64,000 nt of DNA from Geobacteraceae bacterium GWC2_55_20 (GCA_001802125.1 MGZK01000008.1:19862-83861); one strand, 5' to 3'. Shown: positions 7,956-17,341, numbered from the stretch's first letter. The notes: a model not told the origin generated them from the letters alone. Numbers and translations are program-made.

Positions 7956-8978
7956 TTAATGGCAACATTTTCCAAGATATTTCTTGAAAATCACGGCTGC
8001 ATCATTCTGCCTGCCGGCTGCAAGCAACGCACCGTACAACTTTTCTGCCGCGGAACGGACATACGCCGTTGACAACAGCGGAGTATACTGGTCTATCGCG
8101 CCATCAAGGTCGCCGGAGGCTTCCAGTATCTCCGCACGCATCAGCATTGCCTGTTCAGGCATCAGCTCTTCGGCAATCATCGTGTCCAGCACCTGCATGC
8201 ACTCGGCTACCCGGCCGCTGTCAATCAGAAGCATGGCAAGATTGAGCCATATCAAAGTGTTGGAACGATTATGCTGAAGCGCCTTACGCAAATACTGTTC
8301 CGCTTCAAGATCTTTTCCCAACCGATGCAGAACCTTCCCGATTTCGCAGCAGTAGATATCCTGATCAACAGTTCCGGCGCACTGTTCCAGGCGGGTCAAA
8401 GCATCTTCGTGACGGTCCTGACTTGCGGCAACATATGCGTATGCAAAATCTTCTCCCAATTTCACATAACGATGATACTGCTCAGCCGGCAACTGGCGAA
8501 TAAGCAGGTCATAATATTCCATAGGGTGCAGGGAATCATCATCCTGCGGTGAGTCGGCACAGTCAACGCCAGTTGTATGAGAACATGTGCCGCATGCGGA
8601 TGCCTTGACCTGTTCGGCGGGAGCGCCGTCCGCCACACTGCACTCATTAAGCATTGCTTCCGCCTTTTCCCGTACACTGACATCATAAGTCAGTGTTTTT
8701 ACTAGTTCGAGGTGATCTATTGCCTTAACTGTGTCTCCTCTTGAAAAAGCAAACCGGGCTTCGCTCAGATTTAGTTCTGCCAGCTTTAAATTGGCGGCTT
8801 CAATCCGTTGTTGAAAAGTCAATTTCAGATCGTTTTCCGAATCCGTGTCAGAGCAGCGCTTGAGGCCGTCTTCATAGCAGGTTCTTGCATCGAAAAAGGC
8901 TTCGGATTCAAGATAACGATCTCCCTTGGCCAGTAAATCCGCAGGAGCCTTTGAAAAAAGTCTGGACAGTATTCTCAT
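7956..8978 (-). CDS. TPR-repeat protein, cytoplasmic
   Basis: A 340-residue helical protein with no signal peptide. Tetratricopeptide-like repeats occur at the N-terminus (about 15-110) and again at 190-330 (for example EAEQYLRKALQHNRSNTLIWLNLAMLL cut here into its repeating helix pairs). A short Cys-containing linker near 125-145 contains C-x2-C. The start has a GAGAGG ribosome-binding site seven bases upstream. It follows rlmD by 13 bp and is the last gene of the queuosine/rlmD operon. Function is unknown; TPR arrays bind other proteins. Confidence 0.72.
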   Translation of the reverse strand: MRILSRLFSKAPADLLAKGDRYLESEAFFDARTCYEDGLKRCSDTDSENDLKLTFQQRIEAANLKLAELNLSEARFAFSRGDTVKAIDHLELVKTLTYDVSVREKAEAMLNECSVADGAPAEQVKASACGTCSHTTGVDCADSPQDDDSLHPMEYYDLLIRQLPAEQYHRYVKLGEDFAYAYVAASQDRHEDALTRLEQCAGTVDQDIYCCEIGKVLHRLGKDLEAEQYLRKALQHNRSNTLIWLNLAMLLIDSGRVAECMQVLDTMIAEELMPEQAMLMRAEILEASGDLDGAIDQYTPLLSTAYVRSAAEKLYGALLAAGRQNDAAVIFKKYLGKCCH

Positions 8979-8991
8979 TATATAACCTCTC

Positions 8992-10326
8992 TTATTTTTT
9001 GTTCAGCAAGGTGACACTTTCCAAGTGATAGGTCTGTGGAAACATATCCAGCGGTACAGATTCGACAACACCATAGCCATGACCGGCAAGCAAGCCGCAA
9101 TCCCTGGCGAGTGTGCTCGGATCGCATGAAACATAAATTATTCTGGAGGGGTTCAGGCGGGCGATTTCCGGAACAACGTCTCCGGCGCCGGTTCGGGGAG
9201 GATCAAGCAATATGACGTCAAAAGGGGTGGCGTCTGGATCAAGTCGCCTGAGAGCGACTTTCGCATCAGCACAGACAAAATTGACGTTACTTATATTATT
9301 GCGGATTTTATTGGAGTTTGCCGAGCGGATGGAACCTTCAGAACCTTCAATCCCGTAAACCGAGGCCACATCATCAGCCAGCGGTATTGAAAAATTACCG
9401 TTACCGCAATAGAGGTCGAGCAGTCGATCGGCAGGCCTGAAATCACCCAGACGCCTTATTATTGAAAGCAGGGCCACGTTCTGGGCCTGGTTTACCTGCG
9501 CAAAACCGCCAGGGAGATATGTGAGAACGCACGAGCCCTGATCCGGATTACGGCCGGGCATGCAATAGCTGATTTCGGCACTACCCCACAGCTTTTCAGG
9601 CTCCGTCTTCCGGTTCGCCTGGATAAAAAGACCTGTGCATGGGCCAAGCTTCGAGGAACTACCGATCAGATACGACTTCAGCCCTGAAAGGTCTTTTCCG
9701 GAATAATGAACCACAGCCACCGCGCCCTGCTCACCGGAATCGATGCTGATCTGATCAATAAAGCCGACACCGGCATAACCCTGCAGTACCGACCTCAGAC
9801 AATTCAGAATCTCGTTTATCACCGGTTTTGCCACTGGACAGCCATTAAGCGCATTTTCCACTACGTGCGTGCTGTTCCTATGGAATCCGATACGCAACCC
9901 GCCCCGGTCCGCGGACACCTTGAAGCGGACCCGGCTGCGATAGTCATATGCCAGTGGTGAAGCAACGGTGTCACTGATCAGACTTCCATCGACCCGCCCT
10001 CCCCGCCAGAGGGTATCGGCGAAGATCTGGCGTTTCTGCTGCAACTGGACCGGATACTGAACATGCTGCCAACTGCATCCGCCGCAGACTCCGTATATTT
10101 CACACACTGGAATGTCACGATCAGGCGAAGGCTGGATGATTTCGACAATCTCGGCCGTACAGTAGGATTTTTTCTGGCTGGTTATTCGAAGGCGTACTTC
10201 ATCACCGGGGCAGCTGAACGGAACAAAGCAGATCTTGCCATCAATCCGGCAGACACCGTTCCCGCCAAATGCAAGTTTTTCGATCCGGGCTACGGTTGTA
10301 TCCACGTCAAAAGACCCTTGATGCAT
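8992..10326 (-). CDS. rlmD: 23S rRNA (uracil-C5)-methyltransferase, RlmD/RumA type
   Basis: SAM-dependent enzyme that methylates uracil in 23S rRNA (U1939 in E. coli). An N-terminal TRAM RNA-binding domain (about 10-75) is followed by the 4Fe-4S cysteines (C-E-I-Y-G-V-C-G-G-C near 80, with a fourth Cys at NGCPVAK). The catalytic domain has the SAM loop LDLYCGNGNFSIPLA, the DPPRTGAG motif, and the nucleophile in YVSCDPSTLARD. The ATG at 10326 overlaps the upstream gene by 20 bases. A GTG at 10305, one base past that gene's stop and preceded by AAGGGT, is an equally good start. Whether it also modifies U747 (RlmC/RlmCD activity) cannot be told. Confidence 0.9.
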   Translation of the reverse strand: MHQGSFDVDTTVARIEKLAFGGNGVCRIDGKICFVPFSCPGDEVRLRITSQKKSYCTAEIVEIIQPSPDRDIPVCEIYGVCGGCSWQHVQYPVQLQQKRQIFADTLWRGGRVDGSLISDTVASPLAYDYRSRVRFKVSADRGGLRIGFHRNSTHVVENALNGCPVAKPVINEILNCLRSVLQGYAGVGFIDQISIDSGEQGAVAVVHYSGKDLSGLKSYLIGSSSKLGPCTGLFIQANRKTEPEKLWGSAEISYCMPGRNPDQGSCVLTYLPGGFAQVNQAQNVALLSIIRRLGDFRPADRLLDLYCGNGNFSIPLADDVASVYGIEGSEGSIRSANSNKIRNNISNVNFVCADAKVALRRLDPDATPFDVILLDPPRTGAGDVVPEIARLNPSRIIYVSCDPSTLARDCGLLAGHGYGVVESVPLDMFPQTYHLESVTLLNKK

Positions 10327-10705
10327 GCTTCTTGACGGACTTACCGAGAATGGCCCGGTACTCGTTCCTGACAAAGCGACGCTCGAAGTCGGGAGTCGTC
10401 AGATAAGAGATGGCGGTATTTTTGAACGAGTCAACCAGTTGATTCCGTACAGAAATGATATCCTGTTCCGGCACAGCCATCTTTTCCAATACCCTCTCAA
10501 AAACGACCGATTGCCCCAGTTTATCAAGTGCATCCAGGTATTGGACTTCATTTTCAAAAAACATCCTGTCAAGCGCCACGTTGCAATGTGCCAGGACCTT
10601 GACATGATAATACCCGCCAAAATAATGCCGGGTTTCGTCAGACAGAGTAATGCAGAGACCAGAACTCAGTTCGATGGTTGTAATGATGTTTGAATTGCTC
10701 AGCAA
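10307..10705 (-). CDS. Uncharacterised protein in queuosine/rlmD operon (TTG start)
   Basis: About 132 residues from a TTG at 10705, which overlaps the stop of the creatininase-family gene and has GAGGGA about 7 bases upstream; no ATG or GTG lies near this point. The protein has a beta-rich N-terminus (IELSSGLCITLSDETRHYFGG, two halves) and a helical C-terminus (VERVLEKM-type helices, then FKNTAISYLTTPDFERRFVR). It has no signal peptide and no membrane segment. I do not recognise the family. Strict packing between the creatininase-family gene and rlmD suggests a role in the same RNA-modification transcript. Confidence 0.65.
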   Translation of the reverse strand: MLSNSNIITTIELSSGLCITLSDETRHYFGGYYHVKVLAHCNVALDRMFFENEVQYLDALDKLGQSVVFERVLEKMAVPEQDIISVRNQLVDSFKNTAISYLTTPDFERRFVRNEYRAILGKSVKKHASRVF

Positions 10706-11418
10706 GAGTGTCCCTCGATTTTTCTTATCAAATCCAGCAGGCCTTCCACCACCGCTTCCTCGATCCGGGCGCCCTTCTCGGCGGAAGCCTTGCCCGGATC
10801 CCCCCACACTCCTCCGGGCCAGTAGCGCCGCTTGTCGCGCACCAGGATTCCAGGAGGGAAAGACGGGTATTCAGCCGGAGCGGTCCCTTTGACCAGTTCA
10901 GGATGGGAATGCATGATCCTTGAAGTTTCTATTTCTCCGGCATGGCAATCACCAGGCGTTTCGATCAGATCCCTGGCGCGATCCCGGGCCAGCAGGAATT
11001 CGGTAACAACGGCAACCGAGATATCGTCATAGCAGGCGATCAACTCTTCACCGGCGTCCTGCAAAGCCATGCCATGGGCTCCGCCGGCATGGCCGCTGAG
11101 CGCGATGAATGTATCCAGGCCATGTCCCCGCAGAGACTTGACGATATCGATAAAGAGCGACTTGAGAGTGGTGGTCGTAATCGAGATTGTACCGGGATGG
11201 CAGGCGGACGAGCGACAATTGCCGTAGTGGATCGGCGGTGCAACGAACAGCGGCCTTCGTTCCGCCGCTTTAATGCACACCTGGTATGCCTCGAAGGTGT
11301 CGGTGGAGAGCGGAAGATGGGGGCCATGCTCTTCCACCGAACCGAACGGGATCAGAACGATCCTGGTGCGGGTGAGGCCGGCCTCAAACTCCGGCATTGT
11401 CATGTCAGAAATGATCAC
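10699..11418 (-). CDS. Creatininase-family metal-dependent amidohydrolase
   Basis: A 239-residue protein with the creatininase-family metal ligands: Glu and His in EEHGPHLPLSTD (about 29-40, including the Asp), a His in SGHAGGAHG (about 118), and the Glu of CHAGEIETS (about 170). The family includes creatinine amidohydrolase, the formamide hydrolase ArfB of riboflavin/F420 synthesis and MftE peptidase; all cleave C-N bonds at a divalent-metal centre. Here the gene starts inside the end of queE (4-base overlap) and ends inside the next gene's start. Its substrate may therefore be a purine, pteridine or peptide connected with queuosine synthesis, but this is only inferred from context. Confidence 0.85.
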   Translation of the reverse strand: MIISDMTMPEFEAGLTRTRIVLIPFGSVEEHGPHLPLSTDTFEAYQVCIKAAERRPLFVAPPIHYGNCRSSACHPGTISITTTTLKSLFIDIVKSLRGHGLDTFIALSGHAGGAHGMALQDAGEELIACYDDISVAVVTEFLLARDRARDLIETPGDCHAGEIETSRIMHSHPELVKGTAPAEYPSFPPGILVRDKRRYWPGGVWGDPGKASAEKGARIEEAVVEGLLDLIRKIEGHSC

Positions 11419-12164
11419 AACGCCCCCAAAAGTTTGTGCATCTGGGGAATGACGCGCACATCCGGCAGGCGTCCGGAGGCCAGTTCCTGAAGATGAAGAA
11501 GATGGGCAGCCTTGATACCGATAGTGCCGTCAGGCAACGTCAACGGCTGCAGAAACAGCGGAGTATCAATGTTTATCCTGGCTATGATCTCGCACACCTT
11601 GAATATTTCGTGCTGTTCCGTCACATCACCGACAACGACCTTGACTGAAACATTGCAGCCCTGGGCTTCACGCAGAAAAAGCGCGTGCAAGTCCCACAGC
11701 TGCCCTGTGCAACCGGCTGTCGAAGGAAGCTTCATATCCATGCTGATATAGTCCAGGTGCCGCTTCACCTGCCCAAGCGCCAGATGCATGGTGCCGTTTG
11801 TTTCAAGATGGATCGGAATGATTCTGCGGATATCGGGAAACAGCCTGGCCAGCAGGTCGGCATACAGCAGAGGTTCGCCGCCGGTGAAGCTGACAGAATG
11901 GTGCGCTCCCGGAAGCAGGGCCTGCCATTCGGCGATGATATCGGTAATAGCATGCAAAGGCATCGGCTGCGGAATATTAATCAAATCTGCTGATCCGGGT
12001 CTGGACTCAACCCTGCCGATTTCTGTCCTGCCGAATTCGGTATCACAATAGCAGCAGTCCAGGTTGCACTCGGTCAAGCGCACAAATATCTGGCGGCGGC
12101 CGGCGAGGAGGCCTTCGCCCTGAATCGACGAAAACAGCTCGCTGATGTGGATCATATCACTCAT
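11415..12164 (-). CDS. queE: 7-carboxy-7-deazaguanine synthase (radical SAM)
   Basis: Radical-SAM enzyme that contracts the ring of 6-carboxytetrahydropterin to 7-carboxy-7-deazaguanine, the committing step to preQ0/queuosine. It begins with the family-typical SELFSSIQGEG, followed by RLTECNLDCCYCDTEFG, which holds the C-x3-C-x2-C cluster ligands, and SFTGGEPLLY. Length is 249 residues from the ATG at 12164, which overlaps queD by 8 bases; an ATG at 12155 would remove three residues. The 3' end overlaps the creatininase-family gene. Confidence 0.93.
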   Translation of the reverse strand: MSDMIHISELFSSIQGEGLLAGRRQIFVRLTECNLDCCYCDTEFGRTEIGRVESRPGSADLINIPQPMPLHAITDIIAEWQALLPGAHHSVSFTGGEPLLYADLLARLFPDIRRIIPIHLETNGTMHLALGQVKRHLDYISMDMKLPSTAGCTGQLWDLHALFLREAQGCNVSVKVVVGDVTEQHEIFKVCEIIARINIDTPLFLQPLTLPDGTIGIKAAHLLHLQELASGRLPDVRVIPQMHKLLGAL

Positions 12165-12525
12165 AGTAACGTGCGGATGCGTTATCAGATTCCCAGACGG
12201 TTATTGAATCGACCTTGATATTATCGTTATTCATACGCTCCGAAATACGATCGTACAGATATTTGGCGATATGTTCCGAAGATGGAGAAAGGTCACGGAA
12301 AGCCGGATTTTCATTGAGATACTTGTGATCCAGCTCATTAATTATAGCTCCGGCATCCCGTTTGAGAACCTTGAAGTCAATCCCGAGGCCCGACTTGTCC
12401 AGTTCGCGGGCCGTCACCGACACCTCTACTTTCCAATTGTGACCGTGCAGGTTTTCGCAATCTCCCTGATAATTGATCAGGTTATGAGCGGCAGCAAAGC
12501 TGGTTTTGATTGTCAGCATATACAT
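12157..12525 (-). CDS. queD: 6-carboxytetrahydropterin synthase
   Basis: QueD/PTPS-family enzyme, 122 residues, converting 7,8-dihydroneopterin triphosphate to 6-carboxytetrahydropterin. Zinc ligands are visible as the His in SFAAAHNL (residue 14) and the two in ENLHGHNW (about 27-29). The acid-base residues of the family fall in the C-terminal half, near the conserved LDHKYLNE and SITVWE. First gene of the operon queD-queE-creatininase-unknown-rlmD-TPR. The ribosome-binding site GGAGG lies about 10 bases before the ATG at 12525; a second in-frame ATG sits at 12519. Confidence 0.93.
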   Translation of the reverse strand: MYMLTIKTSFAAAHNLINYQGDCENLHGHNWKVEVSVTARELDKSGLGIDFKVLKRDAGAIINELDHKYLNENPAFRDLSPSSEHIAKYLYDRISERMNNDNIKVDSITVWESDNASARYYE

Positions 12526-12559
12526 ATGAAAAAATCCTCCGGATACGGTATTTATTGCT

Positions 12560-12576
12560 TCAACAGATTCTGTTGA
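12560..12576. promoter_or_regulatory. 7-bp inverted repeat in the queD 5' region
   Basis: TCAACAG-ATT-CTGTTGA lies 35-51 bases upstream of the queD start, between that gene and the terminator of the upstream gene. It could be an operator or a small RNA hairpin in the leader. No known regulator is assigned. Confidence 0.3.
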
Positions 12577-12582
12577 TATTAC

Positions 12583-12614
12583 ACAAAAATATGGGCAACC
12601 ACAAGGTTGCCCAT
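12583..12614 (-). terminator. Intrinsic terminator of the O-acetylhomoserine sulfhydrylase gene
   Basis: Perfect 10-bp stem ATGGGCAACC / GGTTGCCCAT (12591-12600 and 12605-12614) with a 4-base loop. Read on the minus strand it is followed by ATTTTTGT. It lies 27 bp after the stop codon at 12642 and before the queD operon. Confidence 0.8.
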
Positions 12615-12641
12615 AGACATGATTAAAAAAGGCGTTTATGC

Positions 12642-13995
<1,354 letters not shown>

Positions 13996-14068
13996 GTATA
14001 TTTTAATAGCCATGGGAACAAACGAGAAAAAACTTAAATATTCAGATGTGAATTCTGCCCGCGAAGTA

Positions 14069-14096
14069 GAATATTCTCCACCTGTTTTGAATATTC
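14069..14096 (+). promoter_or_regulatory. Upstream activator site, two GAATATTC blocks (copy A)
   Basis: GAATATTC at 14069-14076 and 14089-14096, 20 bp start to start, each followed by C/T-C-C-A-C-C. Each block is itself palindromic. The same arrangement occurs at 17246-17273 and 28772-28800, always upstream of a sigma-54-like element. A weaker AAATATTC lies at 14036. Interpreted as a site for a sigma-54 enhancer-binding protein. Confidence 0.6.
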
Positions 14097-14175
14097 CCCA
14101 CCAAATCCAACCAAACATACCGGCCCCCAAAACACTCATTCAACAATATTAGGTAGTTGTGTTCTAGAGCGGGTT

Positions 14176-14190
14176 TGGCACGCCAATTGA
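14176..14190 (+). promoter_or_regulatory. Sigma-54-type promoter of the HMA/DUF2318/ABC unit
   Basis: TGGCAC-GCCAA-TTGA matches TGGCAC-N5-TTGC with the last base different. The -24 GG is 14177-14178. A transcript would start near 14200, 20 bases before the gene start at 14223. Confidence 0.6.
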
Positions 14191-14222
14191 AGACATAGTA
14201 CCATCAATGTCAGGAGACAAAC

Positions 14223-14675
14223 ATGCCCTTGATCAACAAAAAACACACAAGACTGCTATCGACCTCGCTGCTCGTCGTCATAACCATTACCGTCCTGGCG
14301 GTTCTCGCTCTTCGCGTCAGGATCGGTGCGACAGCTGATTCGGTAACCGTCCTGAGAACGAGCGGCATGACCTGCGGCAGCTGCTCCAGCAAGATTACCA
14401 AGGCGCTTGAGTCATTAAAAGGGGTTGCGGTCACCGAGGTGGACGTTGAGGGCGGATGGGTGGTAGTGGGTTACGACACAAAGACCGTCAAGCCGGAAGC
14501 TCTGGCAGAGAAAGTCAACGCCGCCGGCTTTGGTAGCAGAGTGCACAGGGTGCTGACTCCGGAGCAGTTCAAACAGATAACCGGCAGGGACATCGGGAAG
14601 CAGGCCTCGCCTTCTGGCGGCTGCGGTGGTTGTGGCACCCAGGGCGGCGGATGCGGGTCCAACAAACAAAGCTAG
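14223..14675 (+). CDS. Membrane-anchored HMA-domain metal-binding protein with Cys-rich tail
   Basis: A 150-residue protein with one N-terminal membrane segment (about residues 12-32) and a heavy-metal-associated domain (about 40-105) carrying GMTCGSCSSKI, the C-x2-C Cu(I)/Hg(II)-type site. The C-terminal tail is rich in Gly and Cys (GGCGGCGTQGGGCG). The domain order places the HMA fold in the periplasm. AGGAG sits 6 bases before the ATG. It is first in a unit with a DUF2318 protein and an ABC permease/ATPase pair, and may hand metal or electrons to them; this is inferred. The tail is unusual for a mercury- or copper-carrier protein. Confidence 0.85.
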   Translation: MPLINKKHTRLLSTSLLVVITITVLAVLALRVRIGATADSVTVLRTSGMTCGSCSSKITKALESLKGVAVTEVDVEGGWVVVGYDTKTVKPEALAEKVNAAGFGSRVHRVLTPEQFKQITGRDIGKQASPSGGCGGCGTQGGGCGSNKQS

Positions 14676-14767
14676 ACACCTTCCGATAATCGGGAGGCAT
14701 GCATGAACGAAATTATATTCAGCAAGAAACGCAGCAAATAATTTCAAACATACAAAAGGAGATCTAA

Positions 14768-15232
14768 ATGGCTACAATTCGCACGAAACAGGTGGTATGG
14801 GCAGGAATCGTAACGGTGGCGCTATTGATTGGCGCGGTCAGTGTTTTTGCCTTCTCGCTGGGCAAGTACGAAAAGGTGAAGGTAGCGAACGGGATTGCTA
14901 CGATTCCAGTGTCCAAACTGGCTGACGGTAAGGCCCATTTTTACAAATTTGATGATGGTGGCAAGGAGATTGCCTTCTTCGCAGTCAGGTCAAGCGACGG
15001 CAGCATCAAAACCGCCTTCGACGCCTGTGATGCCTGCTATAAATCCAAAAAGGGTTATGAACAACAGGATGACAAGATGAACTGCAAGAACTGCAACCAG
15101 AAATTCGCCATCAACCGTCTCGGGCCCAATGCCAGCGGCGGCTGCAATCCCGGTTATCTGCCGCACCAGCAAAACGGCAACAATATTTTCATTACAGTAA
15201 ATGATCTCAAAGGCGGGGCGAGATACTTCTGA
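14768..15232 (+). CDS. DUF2318-domain periplasmic protein
   Basis: A 154-residue protein with an N-terminal hydrophobic anchor or signal (about 10-30) and the family's Cys pattern: FDACDACYKSKKGY, then CKNC, and GGCNPGYLPH near the end. DUF2318 proteins occur in ferrous-iron uptake loci of the FetMP and C. jejuni P19 type (for example Cj1660) together with FtsX-like permeases and an ABC ATPase, as here. The Cys set could bind a metal or a cluster. The ribosome-binding site AAAGGAG is clear. It is coupled to the following permease by TGATG. Confidence 0.85.
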   Translation: MATIRTKQVVWAGIVTVALLIGAVSVFAFSLGKYEKVKVANGIATIPVSKLADGKAHFYKFDDGGKEIAFFAVRSSDGSIKTAFDACDACYKSKKGYEQQDDKMNCKNCNQKFAINRLGPNASGGCNPGYLPHQQNGNNIFITVNDLKGGARYF

Positions 15233-16392
15233 TGAAACTTCACACAATATCCATCAACAACCTGAAGCGCCGTAAGGCCAAAATGGCATTTCTTACCATC
15301 GGCCTGATGGTGGGAATTGCCACAATCGTCACACTGGTGACCCTGACCCGCTCCATGTCCAGTGATATTGAACGCAAAATGGACGAGTTCGGCGCCAATA
15401 TTCTCGTCACTCCCCAGAGCAACGGCCTCTCAATGAATTATGGCGGCATCAGTCTGGGCGGCGTGACCTTTGATCAGCGCGAGATTCTTGAAGAAGATCT
15501 GGCCAAGATAAAGACCATAACCAACCACAGGAATATCTCGGCTATCAGCCCCAAGGTGCTGGGTGGCACCAAAATCAACGACCATGACGTGCTGCTGGTT
15601 GGTGTCCACTTCGAGAGCGAGTTGAAGATGAAACAGTGGTGGAAGGTTTTCGGAAATGAACCCAAGTCGGAACACGATCTTTTGCTCGGTTCTGATGCAT
15701 CCAAAGTGCTAAACGTATCTCCCGGTGACAATCTGACCATCAAAGGTGAAACCTTCACGGTTGCCGGGGTGCTCGACCAGACCGGCTCGCAGGACGACGC
15801 TCTTGTTTTTGCCGGCCTGGCCACAGCCCAGAAGCTATTGGACAAGAAGGGCAAGATCAGCATGGCTGAGGTCGCAGCGCTCTGTTCAGGTTGCCCCATC
15901 GGCGACATGGTGACCCAGATTGCCGAGAAACTGCCGGATGCCAAGGTATCGGCCATCCAGCAGGTAGTCGAAGGCCGACTCAAGGCTCTGGATCAGTTCA
16001 AGCGCTTTTCCTACGCCATGGCCGGTGTAGTGGTCTTTATCGGTTCACTGATCGTTTTTGTCACCATGATGGGCAGCGTCAACGAGCGGACCACGGAGAT
16101 CGGCGTCTTCAGGGCCATCGGTTTCAGAAAGAGTCACATCATGCGGATCATTCTTTTAGAGGCGGCTCTGGTCAGTCTGCTGGCCGGATTTCTGGGATAT
16201 GCGGTCGGCATGGGAGGAGCCAAACTGGCCCTGCCGTTCATGGCCGAGAGTAAGAATGCCCATTTGATATGGGATTCAACGGTAGCCTTCGGTTCAATCG
16301 GACTTGCGTTGACACTGGGGCTCCTGGCCAGCCTTTATCCGGCACTGCACGCATCAAAGATGGACCCGACAGAGGCACTAAGAGCTCTGTAG
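15232..16392 (+). CDS. ABC transporter permease, FtsX/MacB type
   Basis: A 386-residue permease with the MacB/FtsX plan: membrane segment about 20-40, a large extracytoplasmic MacB-PCD domain (about 45-230), and three membrane segments at the C-terminus (about 260-385) around EIGVFRAIGFRKSHIM, the coupling-helix motif. The ATG overlaps the stop of the DUF2318 gene (TGATG). Such permeases often perform mechanotransmission rather than true transport. In P19-type loci two permeases are present; only one is seen here. Confidence 0.88.
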   Translation: MKLHTISINNLKRRKAKMAFLTIGLMVGIATIVTLVTLTRSMSSDIERKMDEFGANILVTPQSNGLSMNYGGISLGGVTFDQREILEEDLAKIKTITNHRNISAISPKVLGGTKINDHDVLLVGVHFESELKMKQWWKVFGNEPKSEHDLLLGSDASKVLNVSPGDNLTIKGETFTVAGVLDQTGSQDDALVFAGLATAQKLLDKKGKISMAEVAALCSGCPIGDMVTQIAEKLPDAKVSAIQQVVEGRLKALDQFKRFSYAMAGVVVFIGSLIVFVTMMGSVNERTTEIGVFRAIGFRKSHIMRIILLEAALVSLLAGFLGYAVGMGGAKLALPFMAESKNAHLIWDSTVAFGSIGLALTLGLLASLYPALHASKMDPTEALRAL

Positions 16393-16446
16393 GGGCAGGT
16401 CTTGCACCTGCCCAACTGCGGGCGCCCGCAAGGGGACGCCCTTACA
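16389..16446. repeat. REP-like palindromic element inside ABC operon
   Basis: The gap between permease and ATPase holds two adjacent hairpins. The first is GGGCAGGT (16393-16400) with ACCTGCCC (16406-16413). The second is GGGCG (16420-16424) with CGCCC (16437-16441). The block is bracketed by GTAGGGGC and GCCCTTAC, which are near-complements of each other. This layout matches the dispersed REP/BIME palindromes seen in Geobacter-like genomes. Copy number needs a genome search. Confidence 0.55.
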
Positions 16447-16472
16447 AAAACACGAAATTGGACGGCTCATTT

Positions 16473-17144
16473 ATGGCACTCATCGAAGTTAAGAACGTAA
16501 AAAAACAGTACACCAGCGGCGATGACGTTGTCGAAGCGCTCCGCGGTGTGGACATCAGCATTGAGGCGGGTGAATTCATCACCATCATGGGGCAGTCAGG
16601 TTCCGGCAAGAGCACCCTGTTGTCCGTGCTGGGCGGCATGAACCACCCTACTACGGGCGAGATAGAAATGGCCGGAGTAAAACTTTATCAACTGCCCGGC
16701 GAAAAACTGGCCGACTTCCGGGCACAGAACCTGGGGTTTGTCTTCCAGTCTTTCAATCTTATCTCCTACCTGACCGCCATCGAGAACGTCATGCTGCCGC
16801 TGGCTATCGTCAAGATGAGCACAGCGGCAAAAAAGATCGCCGCCCGCCAGGCCCTCCTCGAACGGGTCGGCCTGGGCGGCAAGCTGGACCGTCTGCCAAA
16901 TCAACTCTCCGGCGGAGAACAGGAACGGGTAGCCATAGCCCGAGCCATCGTCAACAATCCCCATATACTCCTGGCAGACGAGCCGACCGGCAACCTTGAT
17001 TCCAAAACCAGCGATGAGGTCATGGCGCTGTTTCGCGAACTGAACGATGCCGGTCAGACCGTTGTCATGGTAACGCATAACCCGGAAAACGGGGCTTATT
17101 CCGATCGGACCGTCATATTGAAAGATGGTATGGTCGTTTTTTAA
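16473..17144 (+). CDS. ABC transporter ATP-binding protein (MacB/LolD type)
   Basis: A 223-residue ATPase with Walker [10 protein letters not shown] (about 41), Q-loop VFQSFNLIS, signature [15 protein letters not shown], Walker [15 protein letters not shown] and switch His in VTHNPE. The ADEPTGNLD sequence is typical of MacB/LolD/FtsE ATPases and pairs with the preceding FtsX-like permease. The start is the ATG at 16473; longer in-frame starts would run back into the REP-like element. No good ribosome-binding site precedes it. Confidence 0.92.
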   Translation: MALIEVKNVKKQYTSGDDVVEALRGVDISIEAGEFITIMGQSGSGKSTLLSVLGGMNHPTTGEIEMAGVKLYQLPGEKLADFRAQNLGFVFQSFNLISYLTAIENVMLPLAIVKMSTAAKKIAARQALLERVGLGGKLDRLPNQLSGGEQERVAIARAIVNNPHILLADEPTGNLDSKTSDEVMALFRELNDAGQTVVMVTHNPENGAYSDRTVILKDGMVVF

Positions 17145-17245
17145 AGACTCCCCGCCATACCCTGATCTACCGTCTGGAGAAATACGGGATCGTGCAGCCG
17201 GAGAAAGATTGAGCCTGAATGAGACGTCTGCCGGTCTACCACGAA

Positions 17246-17273
17246 GAATATACTACTCGACTGTTGAATATTC
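17246..17273 (+). promoter_or_regulatory. Upstream activator site, two GAATATNC blocks (copy B)
   Basis: GAATATAC at 17246-17253 and GAATATTC at 17266-17273, 20 bp start to start, each followed by a C/T/A-rich tail similar to copies A and C (T-A-C-T-C and C-T-C-A-C-C). Confidence 0.6.
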
Positions 17274-17341
17274 CTCACCGATGTCATTGCAATACTTGCC
17301 GGAATCCTTGTAACTCTTTGAATACCCGCATCCAATGCGTT

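Noticed and set aside
12526..12590. PreQ1 riboswitch upstream of queD
   Set aside because: No H-type pseudoknot pattern or C-rich aptamer loop; only a simple 7-bp inverted repeat is present.
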